NCBI GenBank assembly: GCA_963575745.1
Contig: CAUYUJ010000736.1
Location: 90,001 to 130,000 of the forward strand
From: Prorocentrum cordatum
Taxonomy: Eukaryota > Sar > Dinophyceae > Prorocentrales > Prorocentraceae
Direction: 5' to 3'
DNA: 40,000 nucleotides
This document shows, piece by piece, positions 1 to 9,012 of this stretch. How positions within the stretch are numbered: the first letter of the stretch is position 1; each line of letters opens with the position of its first letter. Below the pieces are notes generated by a model. That model saw only the letters and a program-made list of their open reading frames with translations, ran no database searches and was not told where the DNA came from. The position numbers and the translations under genes are program-made.

Positions 1-43
1 GATGAGGAGGATGAGGATGAGGAGAGAGGACGAATCTGAGGAT

Positions 44-87
44 GAGGAGTTGGGGAATGCCATCCCCTGCCAGGCTGGAGTCATCTC

Positions 88-126
<39 letters not shown>
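44..126 (+). pseudogene. Partial duplicate of the exon at 1913-1995, running into a GTC repeat
   Basis: The bases from about 52 to 92 match 1915-1957 with few changes: the frame reads NAIPCQAGVISS here and NALPCQAEVISS there. After the shared part this copy runs into a GTC microsatellite (about 92-126), whereas the copy at 1913-1995 continues as a sensible acidic exon (DSDVSDAELEKYFNK). I infer a tandem gene or exon duplication whose first copy was eroded by repeat expansion, or whose continuation lies left of the window. A purine-rich stretch precedes both copies. No independent function can be given. Confidence 0.4.
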
Positions 127-181
127 TGCGTCTTAGACAGGCGAAGGTGTTGGGACAACATGAGCTCTGGATTTTCCTGCT

Positions 182-216
<35 letters not shown>

Positions 217-235
217 CTCGGGCAGAGCCTCGACT

Positions 236-258
236 CTCCGTAGCCGTATTGGCCCAGC
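236..258 (+). other. Degenerate spliced-leader-like motif (relic SL)
   Basis: TCCGTAGCC followed by a short spacer and TTGGC matches the known 22-nt dinoflagellate spliced leader at 17 of 22 positions by my hand alignment; the first nine bases are exact. It ends nine bases before an ATG that opens a 162-codon ORF. Spliced-leader relics in genomic DNA are known signs of mRNA retroposition in dinoflagellates; that this is one is inference. It is not an SL RNA gene, because no GT donor follows. Confidence 0.4.
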
Positions 259-267
259 CCGTCGGCC

Positions 268-756
268 ATGCAGGGCCCGCGCGTCGCGCCGATCTCGGAG
301 GCGGTCGCGGCAGCAAAGCGGCGGCGCGCCGCGGCGGAGCCGACGCCGCATCGGGCGGCGGCGGGGCCCGTGCGCGACCAAGTGGTGCCGCCGCGCGGGC
401 CTCGGGTGGCGCCGCCGCGCGGGGCCCGAGTGGCGCCGCCGCCGCCATTCGAGGCGCCTGCGGCGAAGGCGCGGCCGCGGCGCGGAGGCCGAGGGGCAGC
501 GCGGCGCCGCGAAGCCAAGGGCGCGGCCATCGACGCGGAGGCCGAGGGGCTGCGCCGCGAAGCCGACGCGGCCGTCGACGCGGAGGCCGAGGGGCTGCGC
601 CGCGAAGCTGACGCCGCGCGTGGAGCGGCTGGTGGAGCTGACGCGGCCGTCGGCGCGGAGGCCGAGGGGCAGGGCGCCGACGCGGCCGTCGGCGCGGCTG
701 GTGGAACTGGTGCGGCCGTCGGCGCGGATCTGGGCCGCGCGCACGGGTTCCTCTGA
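268..756 (+). CDS. Ala/Arg/Glu-rich repeat protein, unrecognised
   Basis: This is an uninterrupted 162-codon frame with high GC at third codon positions. After a basic Ala/Pro/Arg-rich N-terminal half (residues 1-90) come tandem 15-residue repeats around AEAEGLRREADAA, which decay into Gly/Ala-rich copies towards the stop at 754-756. The repeats would form charged helices. The ATG lies just behind a spliced-leader-like motif, which fits a retroposed or trans-spliced message. The overlapping long minus-strand frames are Ser/Leu/Pro runs, shadows of the GTC and GGA repeats. No family is recognised; a GC-rich tandem repeat that happens to stay open remains possible. Confidence 0.4.
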   Translation: MQGPRVAPISEAVAAAKRRRAAAEPTPHRAAAGPVRDQVVPPRGPRVAPPRGARVAPPPPFEAPAAKARPRRGGRGAARRREAKGAAIDAEAEGLRREADAAVDAEAEGLRREADAARGAAGGADAAVGAEAEGQGADAAVGAAGGTGAAVGADLGRAHGFL

Positions 757-779
757 GCCGCGCTGGGGCGGCTCCGCGG

Positions 780-1400
780 CCCCGTGAGCGCCTCCCCACA
801 GGAGGAAAAGGACGAGGACGAGGAGAGGAGGAGGGGGATGCGGAGGGGGAGGGGGAGGAGGAGGAGGAGGAGGAGGAGGAGGAGGCGCCCAAAACACCGC
901 AGCCCCCCGAGGAACAGAGTCGGGCTGGACCCAACGCGGGCCCCGAAGGAGGAGTAGGAGGAGGAGGAGGAGGCGGAGGCGACCTCGAAGTTTAGTTCAG
1001 TTCCTTGGGGGGGTGGCGCAGGTGCCTGAAAATCAACGACCGCTCGCCATGCCCCCTCCACTCTGGGCGCGTGCGCGGGATAGGAGGGATGAGGGATGAG
1101 GGGTAGAGGAGGGATCTGAGGGATAAGAGGGAGGAGGGATGAGGGATAGAAGGGATTAGGGATCGGAGGGAGGAGGGGTCGGAGGGATAGGAGGGATCGG
1201 AGGAGTTCCTGCATTCGTTTCGATTTGGATATCTTGGATAGCAGGGAGGAGGGATCAGAAATGATGGAGGAGGGTCAGGATGAGGAGCATGAGGAGGATA
1301 AGGATGATCATGAGGATGAGGATGAGGAGGATGAGGATGATGATCATGATAATGACGAGGATGATCATGAGGATGACGAGCATGCATGATGACTATGAAG
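780..1400 (+). repeat. GGA-rich, GGATAGGAGG and GATGAG repeats
   Basis: Between the first ORF and the foldback block the sequence is nearly all simple: GGA-rich purine runs (802-985), a 10-11 bp minisatellite around GGATAGGAGGGATGAGG (1076-1205), and GATGAG/GATGATCATGAG repeats (1268-1395). A short unique piece at 985-1070 shows no convincing frame. The GGATAGGAGG unit recurs at 4125-4290, 4545-4735 and inside the large intron at 9803-10589, so it is a filler sequence shared across the window. Confidence 0.7.
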
Positions 1401-1845
1401 ATCCCAAGAGGGCCCCAAGATGGCTCCAAGAGAGCCCCAAGAGGGCCCCAACAGGGTCCCAAGACTGCCCCAAGAGCCCCCCAAAAAAGCACAAAACGCA
1501 CAAGATGGATCTTGGTATGGAACCCCATCTTGTGCTTTTTTTTTGTGCGTGTGTGTGGTGTCGCCCTCTTGGGGCCCTCTTGGAGCCTTCTTGGGCCCTC
1601 TTGGGGCCATATTGGAGCCGTCTTGGGGCCTTCTTGGGACTCTCTGTGGCTTTTCGATGGGCCCAAGAGGGCCCCAAGGCGGCTCCAACAAGGCCCCAAG
1701 AGGATCACAAGGGCGCCCCAAGGGGTGTCTGCACGTTGGGCAATCCGCAGACACCCTCTTGGGGCCCTCTTGGAGGCGGCTGGGGGCCGTCTTAAGGAGG
1801 GGCCCAAGAGGGCCCCGAGACGGCCCCAAGGGGCAAAGTATTAGA
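1395..1845. repeat. Foldback minisatellite block (11-12 bp units, inverted arms)
   Basis: Units resembling CCAAGAGGGCCC run on the plus strand at 1400-1470, appear inverted as CTTGGGGCCCTC at 1560-1640, and flip again at 1660-1720 and 1755-1830. In the centre, CACAAGATGG (1499-1508) and CCATCTTGTG (1523-1532) form a perfect 10-bp hairpin, extended by A-rich and T-rich flanks. Frames across the block read monotonous Gly/Pro/Leu/Trp peptides in all directions and are not genes. The same unit family dominates 28545-31190. Confidence 0.75.
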
Positions 1846-1912
1846 CTCTAGGGTGGGTGGAAGGTGAGGGCGGGGGGGGGCTCGAGGAGGGGCAATCTAA
1901 CTGATCGCGAAG

Positions 1913-3844
1913 CGAATGCCCTCCCATGCCAGGCTGAAGTCATCTCCTCGGACTCCGATGTCAGCGATGCCGAGCTCGAGAAGTACTTCAACAAGGCATA
2001 GCTTCCGTTTACGCTCCTCCTCCGCTTATCCACCTCATTTTCCTCCTCCTCCTCCTCCTCTGACCTGTCGCGCTCTGACCTCAGACCGCTGCCCTAACCC
2101 ACTGGGATCGCACTCCTCCTCCTCCTCCTCCTCGCTCGCAGGCGCGAGCGGAAGATGTGGAGTGCGATCCCACTGGGTCAGAGGCCAGCGGCTACGTGTA
2201 CAACGAGACATCGGGCACCTACGTGCGCGACGCGTCCCACCCAGGCGGCGAGGTAGAGGAGGAGCAGCAGGAGGCAGCGCCCGCGCAGGAGGACGCGGAG
2301 CAGCAGGAGGCAGCGCCCGCCCAGGAGGAGGAGGAGCAGGAGGCAGCGCCCGCGCAGGAGGACGACGAAGAGGAGGAGGCGCGAGTGGTGAAGGACGAGG
2401 AGGAGGAGGAGCAGGAGGAGGCGCCAGCGGCAAAGGCTGCGGGAGCAAAGGCCAGAAGCCATGCGGTCAAGCGAGAGGCTGAGGAATCGGGGCCAGACAC
2501 GTCCTGGAAGCCACCACCCTACTACGAGAGCATGCAAGGCTTGAGGCCCAAGAAGAAGAAGAGGAAGGTGAAGGCGAAGAAGGGTGAGGTCAAGGAGGAG
2601 GACGCCGACCCTGACGCCGCGTCGGCCGCCGCGGCGCCCTGGCCAGCGATATCTATCGAGGCGCGCCCGAAGAGCAAGGGCAAGGGCAAGGGAATGGGCC
2701 CCGCCAAGGGCAAGGGCAAGGGCAAGGGAAATGACCCCCCCTCGGCGAGCAAGCCCGCCAAGGGCACGGCCAAGGCGAAGGCCAAGGGCAAGGCCAAGCA
2801 GAAGGCCGCGGACAGCCCTGCCGTAGGCAAAGGCGAGGGCAAGGACAGCCCTGCCGTGGGCAAAGGCGAGGGCAAGGGCAAGGACAGCCCTGCCGCGGGC
2901 AAAGGCGAGGGCAAGGGCAAGGGCAGCCTTGCCGTGGGCAAGGGCAAGGACAGCCCTGCCGTGGGCAAGGGCAAGGGCATGGCCGGCCCTCCCGAGGGCA
3001 AGGGCAAGGACAGCCCTGCCGCGGGCAAGGGCAAGGGCAAGGGAAGCCCCCCCAATGGCAAGGGCAAGGGCAAGGACACGTCCAAGGGCAAGAGCAAGGA
3101 CAAAGGCAAGGAGGGCAAGGGCGTGATACAAAGCGTGCTGAAGAGGCCTGCGGCGCTGAAGACGCCAGGAGCGTGGCGCGAGGTGGACGAGTGCGAGGGC
3201 CCTGGCGACGAGGCCGAGGGAGAGGAGGACTCCTTCGAGGAGGACGCGGAGGAAGAGGAGGAGGACTCCTTCGAGGAGGACGTGGAGGAAGAGGAGGAGG
3301 ATAACGAGGAGGAGGAGGAGGAGCGTGAGGGGGAAGAGGGCCAGTGGCCCGACGAGGGGCAGGCCGAGGAGGGCGCAGGTCCAGCCGACGACGGCGGCGA
3401 GGAGCAGGACGAGGAGGACAAAGAGGGCGCAGGTGCAGCCGACGACGGCGGCGAGGAGGAGTGCGAGACAGTCCTTCGCGACAACGGCGACGGCGTGAAG
3501 TACGCCAGGTACATGACGGACAAGAAGGGCGAGCTCCTCGAAATCAGGACTTGCCGCCGCGAGCGCGAGAAGATCAGCGAGCTGCAGTTCCGCATCGCGG
3601 CGAAGAAGAAGGAGAAGGTGAACAAGTGGGCGATGATGATGATGATGAGCGACCGCATGGGCGAGCATCTGAAGGAGGCCATGGCCCTCGAGACGGGCCG
3701 CGACGCTCGTGGGCCCGCATTGGCGAGGTCTTCGACAAGACGGCCGATGGGAAGGTCTTGACGAAGGAGGGCGCCAAGGCCATCCGCAACGCCTGCTGGG
3801 AGGAGTACGTGGGCTCCGCCGCAGAGGAGGACGAGGAGGACTAG
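1913..3844 (+). CDS. Acidic, Lys/Gly-repeat nuclear-type protein, unrecognised (2 exons, 5' partial)
   Basis: Exon A (about 1913-1995) ends in AAG before GCATAG, a GC-type donor. The intron (1996-2141) ends in a TCC-rich tract and GCAG. Exon B opens at 2142 in matching phase, reads ARAEDVECDPTG and stays open to about 3715. Exon B holds GYVYNETSGTYV (tyrosine-rich, loosely OCRE-like), Glu-rich repeats with EEEQEAAPAQE, a basic cluster KPKKKKRK that could be a nuclear localisation signal, about 110 residues of GKGKGKDSPA-type repeats, long Glu/Asp runs, and a helical C-terminus with five Met in a row. The last 43 codons (WARIGEVFDKT to EEDEED, stop 3842-3844) lie in another frame, so one base is missing or two are extra near 3715-3725. 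A nucleic-acid or chromatin role is a guess from composition. The exon before 1913 is unknown. Confidence 0.6.
1996..2141 (+). other. GC-AG intron with TCC-rich 3' tract
   Basis: The donor AAG|GCATAG and acceptor GCAG|GCG join two phase-0 exons without a stop. Reading through instead meets TAG at once. TCC repeats before the AG serve as the polypyrimidine tract, the same use of simple repeats seen in other introns here. GC donors are common in dinoflagellate introns. Confidence 0.6.
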
Positions 3845-4740
3845 ACGAGCTCGACAGGAGATGGGGGGGGGAACAGGGAGGAGGAGGAGGGGGGAGGAGG
3901 AGGAGGACGAGTAGCAGTCAGGACGAGGAGGAGGGGTAGGGAGCTAGGAAAGGAGTAGCACTCAGGACGAGGAATGGACTCCTATCCCTCTTTGCTCTTA
4001 CCCCTCCTCCCTCCTCGCTCTTATCCATCCTTTTTGCTACACAGGTTTTCGGGCCAACATTTGGTATCGCGTTCTTGTGCCAGTTGTTTAGTTTTGGTGT
4101 CGTGCACTTTCCCTTCGGGCCTTTCCATTCCATCCTCCCTCCTATCCCTCATCCCTCTGATCCATCCTCCCTCCTATCCCTCACCCCTCCTATCCATCTT
4201 GGTTCCTCATCCCGCATCCCTCTCATCCCTCCTCCCTCCTATCCATCATCCCTCTTATCCCTCATCCCTCTTATCCCTCCTATCCCAGGAGGAGAAGGAG
4301 GAGGAGGCTGGGAGACTGCTAAATGATGAAAGTCAGGAGGGATGAGGATGAGGACGACGAGGGAGAAGGGACGAAGGGGACGAGCAGGATGACGACACCT
4401 ATAGATTATCATTACCCCTGGGGGGCAGGGAGGAGGGTCGCCCCATCGAAGCCGCGAGGAGTTCTGGCACGCTGGTTCAGCGTCAAGCTCGCGATCTACT
4501 TCAGCGGGCTGGCCCATGGGAGCGGGAGTCAGTACGGTAGGGAGGGGGGAGGATAGGAGGGGGGATGAGGGATCGATAGGAGGCATAGGAGGGACAGGAG
4601 GAGGGAGCAGGACAGGAGGAGGGATAGGAGGGGGAATGAGGGATAGGAGGCATAGGAGGGACAGGAGGAGGGATAGGAGGGGGAATGAGGGATAGGAGGC
4701 ATAGGAGGGGATGAGGGATTGGAGGATAGGGGCTGAGGTG
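3845..4740. repeat. Purine runs and inverted pair of GGATAGGAGG/CCTATCCCTC blocks
   Basis: After the stop at 3844 come GGA runs (3855-3960). A CCTCCCTCCTATCCCTCAT minisatellite (4125-4290) and its reverse complement (4545-4735) flank about 250 bp of more complex sequence. That centre (4290-4545) has three short open frames, on both strands, none clearly better than the rest; 4435-4545 might hold a small exon but I cannot assign one. The whole is a large potential foldback. Confidence 0.6.
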
Positions 4741-4746
4741 ATGTTA

Positions 4747-4926
4747 CTACTCGAGGGGGTCACTTTCACCCCCACCCTGCTGAGGGTGAACTTCCAGGGT
4801 TTCATCTTCTTCCTGCCGAGGTTGAACTTTCAGGGGTTCATCTTCATTCTGCTGAGGTTGAACTTCCCCCAGTTCATCTTCATCCTGCTGAGGGCGAACT
4901 TCCTCGTATCTTTTGGGAAGCGGCAT
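4747..4926 (-). CDS. Possible exon with 12-residue acidic repeats
   Basis: Four tandem 36-bp units (4777-4912) read on the minus strand as 12-residue repeats of the type EVQPQQNEDEPL, opening at an ATG (4924-4926) and ending with TAG at 4747-4749. The changes between units keep the acidic/Gln pattern, whereas the plus-strand reading gives an implausible Phe/Leu-rich peptide. Upstream on the minus strand lies a long TCC tract that could serve as an acceptor tract. No family is recognised. A non-coding minisatellite is the main alternative. Confidence 0.3.
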   Translation of the reverse strand: MPLPKRYEEVRPQQDEDELGEVQPQQNEDEPLKVQPRQEEDETLEVHPQQGGGESDPLE

Positions 4927-4959
4927 GCCTCCCAGGCCGAGGTGATCACCAGGGGGAAG

Positions 4960-5455
4960 AGGATAAGGAGTAGGAGGAGGAATGGGAGGAGGAGGAGGAG
5001 GAGGAGGTGGAGGAGGAGGAAGAGGAGGAGGAGGAGGAGGAGGAGAGGACGAGGAGTAGGTGGAGTAGGAGGAGTAAGAGTGGGAGGAGGAATATGAGTA
5101 GGAGGAGTAGGAGGAGTATGAGGAGTAGGATGAGTAGGAGGAGTAGGAGGAGTAGGAAGAGTATGAGGAGTAGAAGGAGTAGGAGTAGGAGACGAGTAGG
5201 AGGAGTAGGAGTAGGAATCGGAGGAGGAGGAGGAGGAGGAGGAGGAGCAGGAGGAGTAGGAGGGGTAGGAGTAGGAGTAGGAGACGAGTAGGAGGAGTAG
5301 GGAGGAGGAGGAGGAGGAGGAGGAGGAGGGGAAGGAGGAGGAGGGGAGGAGTAGGAGGAGTAGGAGTAGGAGTAGGAGTAGGAGACGAGTAGGAGGAGTA
5401 GGAGTAGGAGTAGGAGGAGGAGGAGGAGGAGGAGGGAGACGAGGGAGGGAGACGA
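4960..5455 (+). repeat. GGA/GTA trinucleotide array
   Basis: About 490 bp of GGA, GGAGTA and GTAGGA repeats, almost purely purine plus T on this strand. All long frames across it (Ser/Tyr or Leu runs on the minus strand, Arg/Ser/Gly on the plus) are repeat artefacts. It may be an intron or the spacer in front of the acidic ORF at 5471. Confidence 0.75.
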
Positions 5456-5470
5456 CTACGCCTCAGCCCA

Positions 5471-5767
5471 GGTGAGTGCCCCGCCCCGCGCGGGCGCGAG
5501 ATCGAGCTTGGAGGCGCGTGTGAGGCCGGAAATAGCCTCGAGGAGGAGGAGGAGGAGGATGATGAGGAGAAGGAGGAGGAAGAGGAGGAGGAGGAGGGGG
5601 AGGAGGATCGGGCCAGGCTGGCGACCCCGTGTAAGTACCTTGGAGGTGAGTCGTTCGAGCCCGATTGGGCCCAACGCACACCCGACCGAGAACTGAAGAT
5701 GAGCCGCAGGATGAAGAGGAGGAGGGATCCCGAGGAGGACGAGGAGCCTAGGAGGGGCACGGGCTAG
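5471..5767 (+). CDS. Possible exon of an acidic/Arg-rich protein
   Basis: A frame without its own start runs from about 5471 to TAG at 5765-5767. It reads through REIELGGACEAGNSLE, a Glu/Asp run, DRARLATPCKYLGG, ESFEPDWAQRTPDREL, a basic patch MSRRMKRRRD and EEDEEPRRGTG. The mix of acidic run and complex tail resembles the other coding exons of the window. The stretch also holds GT-type donor-like sites (GTGAGT at 5472, GTAAGT at 5631), so the exon might end earlier. No family is recognised, and the first exon is not found. Confidence 0.35.
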   Translation, partial: GECPAPRGREIELGGACEAGNSLEEEEEEDDEEKEEEEEEEEGEEDRARLATPCKYLGGESFEPDWAQRTPDRELKMSRRMKRRRDPEEDEEPRRGTG

Positions 5768-6760
5768 CCCAGAGACGCTCGGCGATATCGATCTAGCCCT
5801 GCAGGATTCGGCCTCGTCCTCGACAGTTCTCTCATCATTCCCTCGTTCTTCAAACCTTCGAGGGGGGTCCTCGGTTCCTCGAGCCCCCCAGGCGTAGGCT
5901 TTCGATCGACAGAGTTCCTCCTGAAATCACCCTCCTCCAGACCTCCTGAAATCACCCTCCTCCTGAAATCACCCTCGATCCTCAGGCGTGCGGTTCAGAT
6001 CCCGCGCCCGCGCGGCTGGGTCGACCTGGGGGCACAGGGCCCCGCGCGCGCAGCAGGCGAAAAGGGCAACCGAAAGAAGAGCAGCTCAGGACGAAGAGGA
6101 GCAGGGGAAAGGAGGAGAAGGAGGAGGAGGAACAGGGGAAAGGAGGAGGAGGGGGAGGAGGAGGAACAGAGGCTCGAGGAGACAGGGGATCGAGGAGAGA
6201 GGAGGAGGAGGAGGAGGAGGAAGAGGAGGAGAGGAACAGGAGGAGGAGGAGGAACGAGGAGGCACGACGACGACGACGACGACGATATCGAGGACGACGG
6301 CGAACGACGAGACGAGGACGAGGACGAGGACGACGACAACGAACGACGACGGCTACACGAGGCCGAGGACGAGGACGAGGACGATGGACGACGACGACGG
6401 CGACGGACGATAGGGGTGGCATCGGGCTCTTCGAAATCTGCAGAGGGACCAGCCCGCCCAACACAACCCAACCCACCCACAACCCGCCCACCCCACCCGA
6501 CCCAGGACACCGAGCGCCCGCCCCCACCCAGCCCCACGAAAAGGCCCGACGCCACCCCACCCCCTCGGGCGGGAGCAGAGAGCGCGCGATGCCCAGGTCA
6601 GCCTGGGCATCGTCGGCGGCGCCGCAGGCGGACTCGCACTGGCAAGGGCTTTACCTGGCAAGGATTTTTCCACACACGCACACACGCGCAAGGCCCACTG
6701 AGGGGGCGGGGCGCCGATGGAGCTCACCTGGGGGTCGCGCGGGGTTGGGGGGGCCAAATG
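5768..6760. other. Gene-poor stretch with 18-bp repeats, GGA and ACG runs
   Basis: CTCCTGAAATCACCCTCC is repeated about three times at 5918-5972. GGA runs at 6085-6265 and CGA/ACG runs at 6265-6415 follow. From 6430 to 6700 the sequence is C-rich and complex (for example CCCACCC runs), with a possible acceptor GCCCAG near 6596 but no convincing frame. I see no gene here that I can support. Confidence 0.5.
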
Positions 6761-6764
6761 TTCC

Positions 6765-7169
6765 TAATGTTTTTTTTATGTGTTTTGTTTGTTTTTTGTT
6801 TTTTGAATGTTTTCAATGTTTTTAATGTTTTTCATGTTTTTAATGTGTTTCATGTTTCAATGTTTTTAATGTTTTTAATGTTTTTTAATGTTTTTCATGT
6901 TTGTCCTGTTTTTCATGTTTTTCATGTTTTTAATGTTTTGTCCAATGGTTTTTTTTTAATGTTTTTTAAATGTTTTTCATGTTTTCATGTTTTTTCATGT
7001 TTTTCATGTTTTTAATGTTTGTGTTTTAATGTAATTTTCTAATGTTTTTCTTGTTTTTCATGTTTTTAATGTTTCTCATGTTTTTAATGTTTTTAATGTT
7101 TTTAATGTTGTTGTTTTTTTAATGTTTTAAATGTTTTAATGTTTTTCATGCTTTTAATGTTTTTTAATG

Positions 7170-7218
<49 letters not shown>

Positions 7219-7612
7219 TTAATGTTTTTTAATGTTTTTCATGTTTTTCGTGTTTTTCATGGTTTTCATGTTTTTAATGTTTTTAAATGTTGGTTTAATG
7301 TGCGTTTTAATAGTTTTTTATTTTCATAAAAAAGTTTTTCATGTTTTTTCATGTTTTCGTGTTTTTTTAATGTTTGGTTGATGTTTTTCTATTGTTTTTA
7401 ATGTTTTTCATGTTTTTCATGTTTTTTCATGGTTTAATGTTTTTAAATGTTTTTCATGTTTTTTCATGTTTTTACTGTTCTTCCTGTTTTTTCATGTTTT
7501 TAATGTTTCTCAATGTTTTTTCAATGTTTTTAAATGTTTTTTCATGTTTTTTCATGTTTTTTCCCATATGTTTTTAATGCTTTTCAATGTTTTTTTTCCC
7601 AAAAAAAAAATG
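6765..7612 (+). repeat. AT-rich minisatellite island (9-10 bp unit ATGTTTTTA/ATGTTTTTC)
   Basis: About 850 bp of degenerate ATGTTTTTAATGTTTTTC units, interrupted by T-then-A runs at 7167-7214. It contrasts sharply with the GC-rich surroundings. Frames across it read FNVFHVF-type peptides and are artefacts. Both edges are abrupt: GC-rich sequence stops near 6755 and resumes near 7640. It may be an expanded low-complexity element. Confidence 0.8.
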
Positions 7613-7639
7613 TCTTTAGGTATTCTGCAATCTTGAATG

Positions 7640-8965
<1,326 letters not shown>

Positions 8966-9012
8966 GGTTTATGTCTGCACATATATATATATATGTATAT
9001 ACAGCCCAGGCG

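Noticed and set aside
1280-1851. Overlapping frames of 90-170 codons with GPLGALLEPSW-type repeats
   Set aside because: They mirror the inverted 11-12 bp minisatellite and occur on both strands in several frames; the same at 28527-31196.
4747-5760. 337-codon minus-strand frame
   Set aside because: Mostly Ser/Tyr/Pro repeats from the GGA/GTA array; only the last 60 codons (4747-4926) have complex sequence and are listed separately.
5985-6010. GGTTCAGATCCCGC, similar to a tRNA T-arm
   Set aside because: The loop lacks the usual A, and no acceptor stem, D-arm or anticodon arm can be folded around it.
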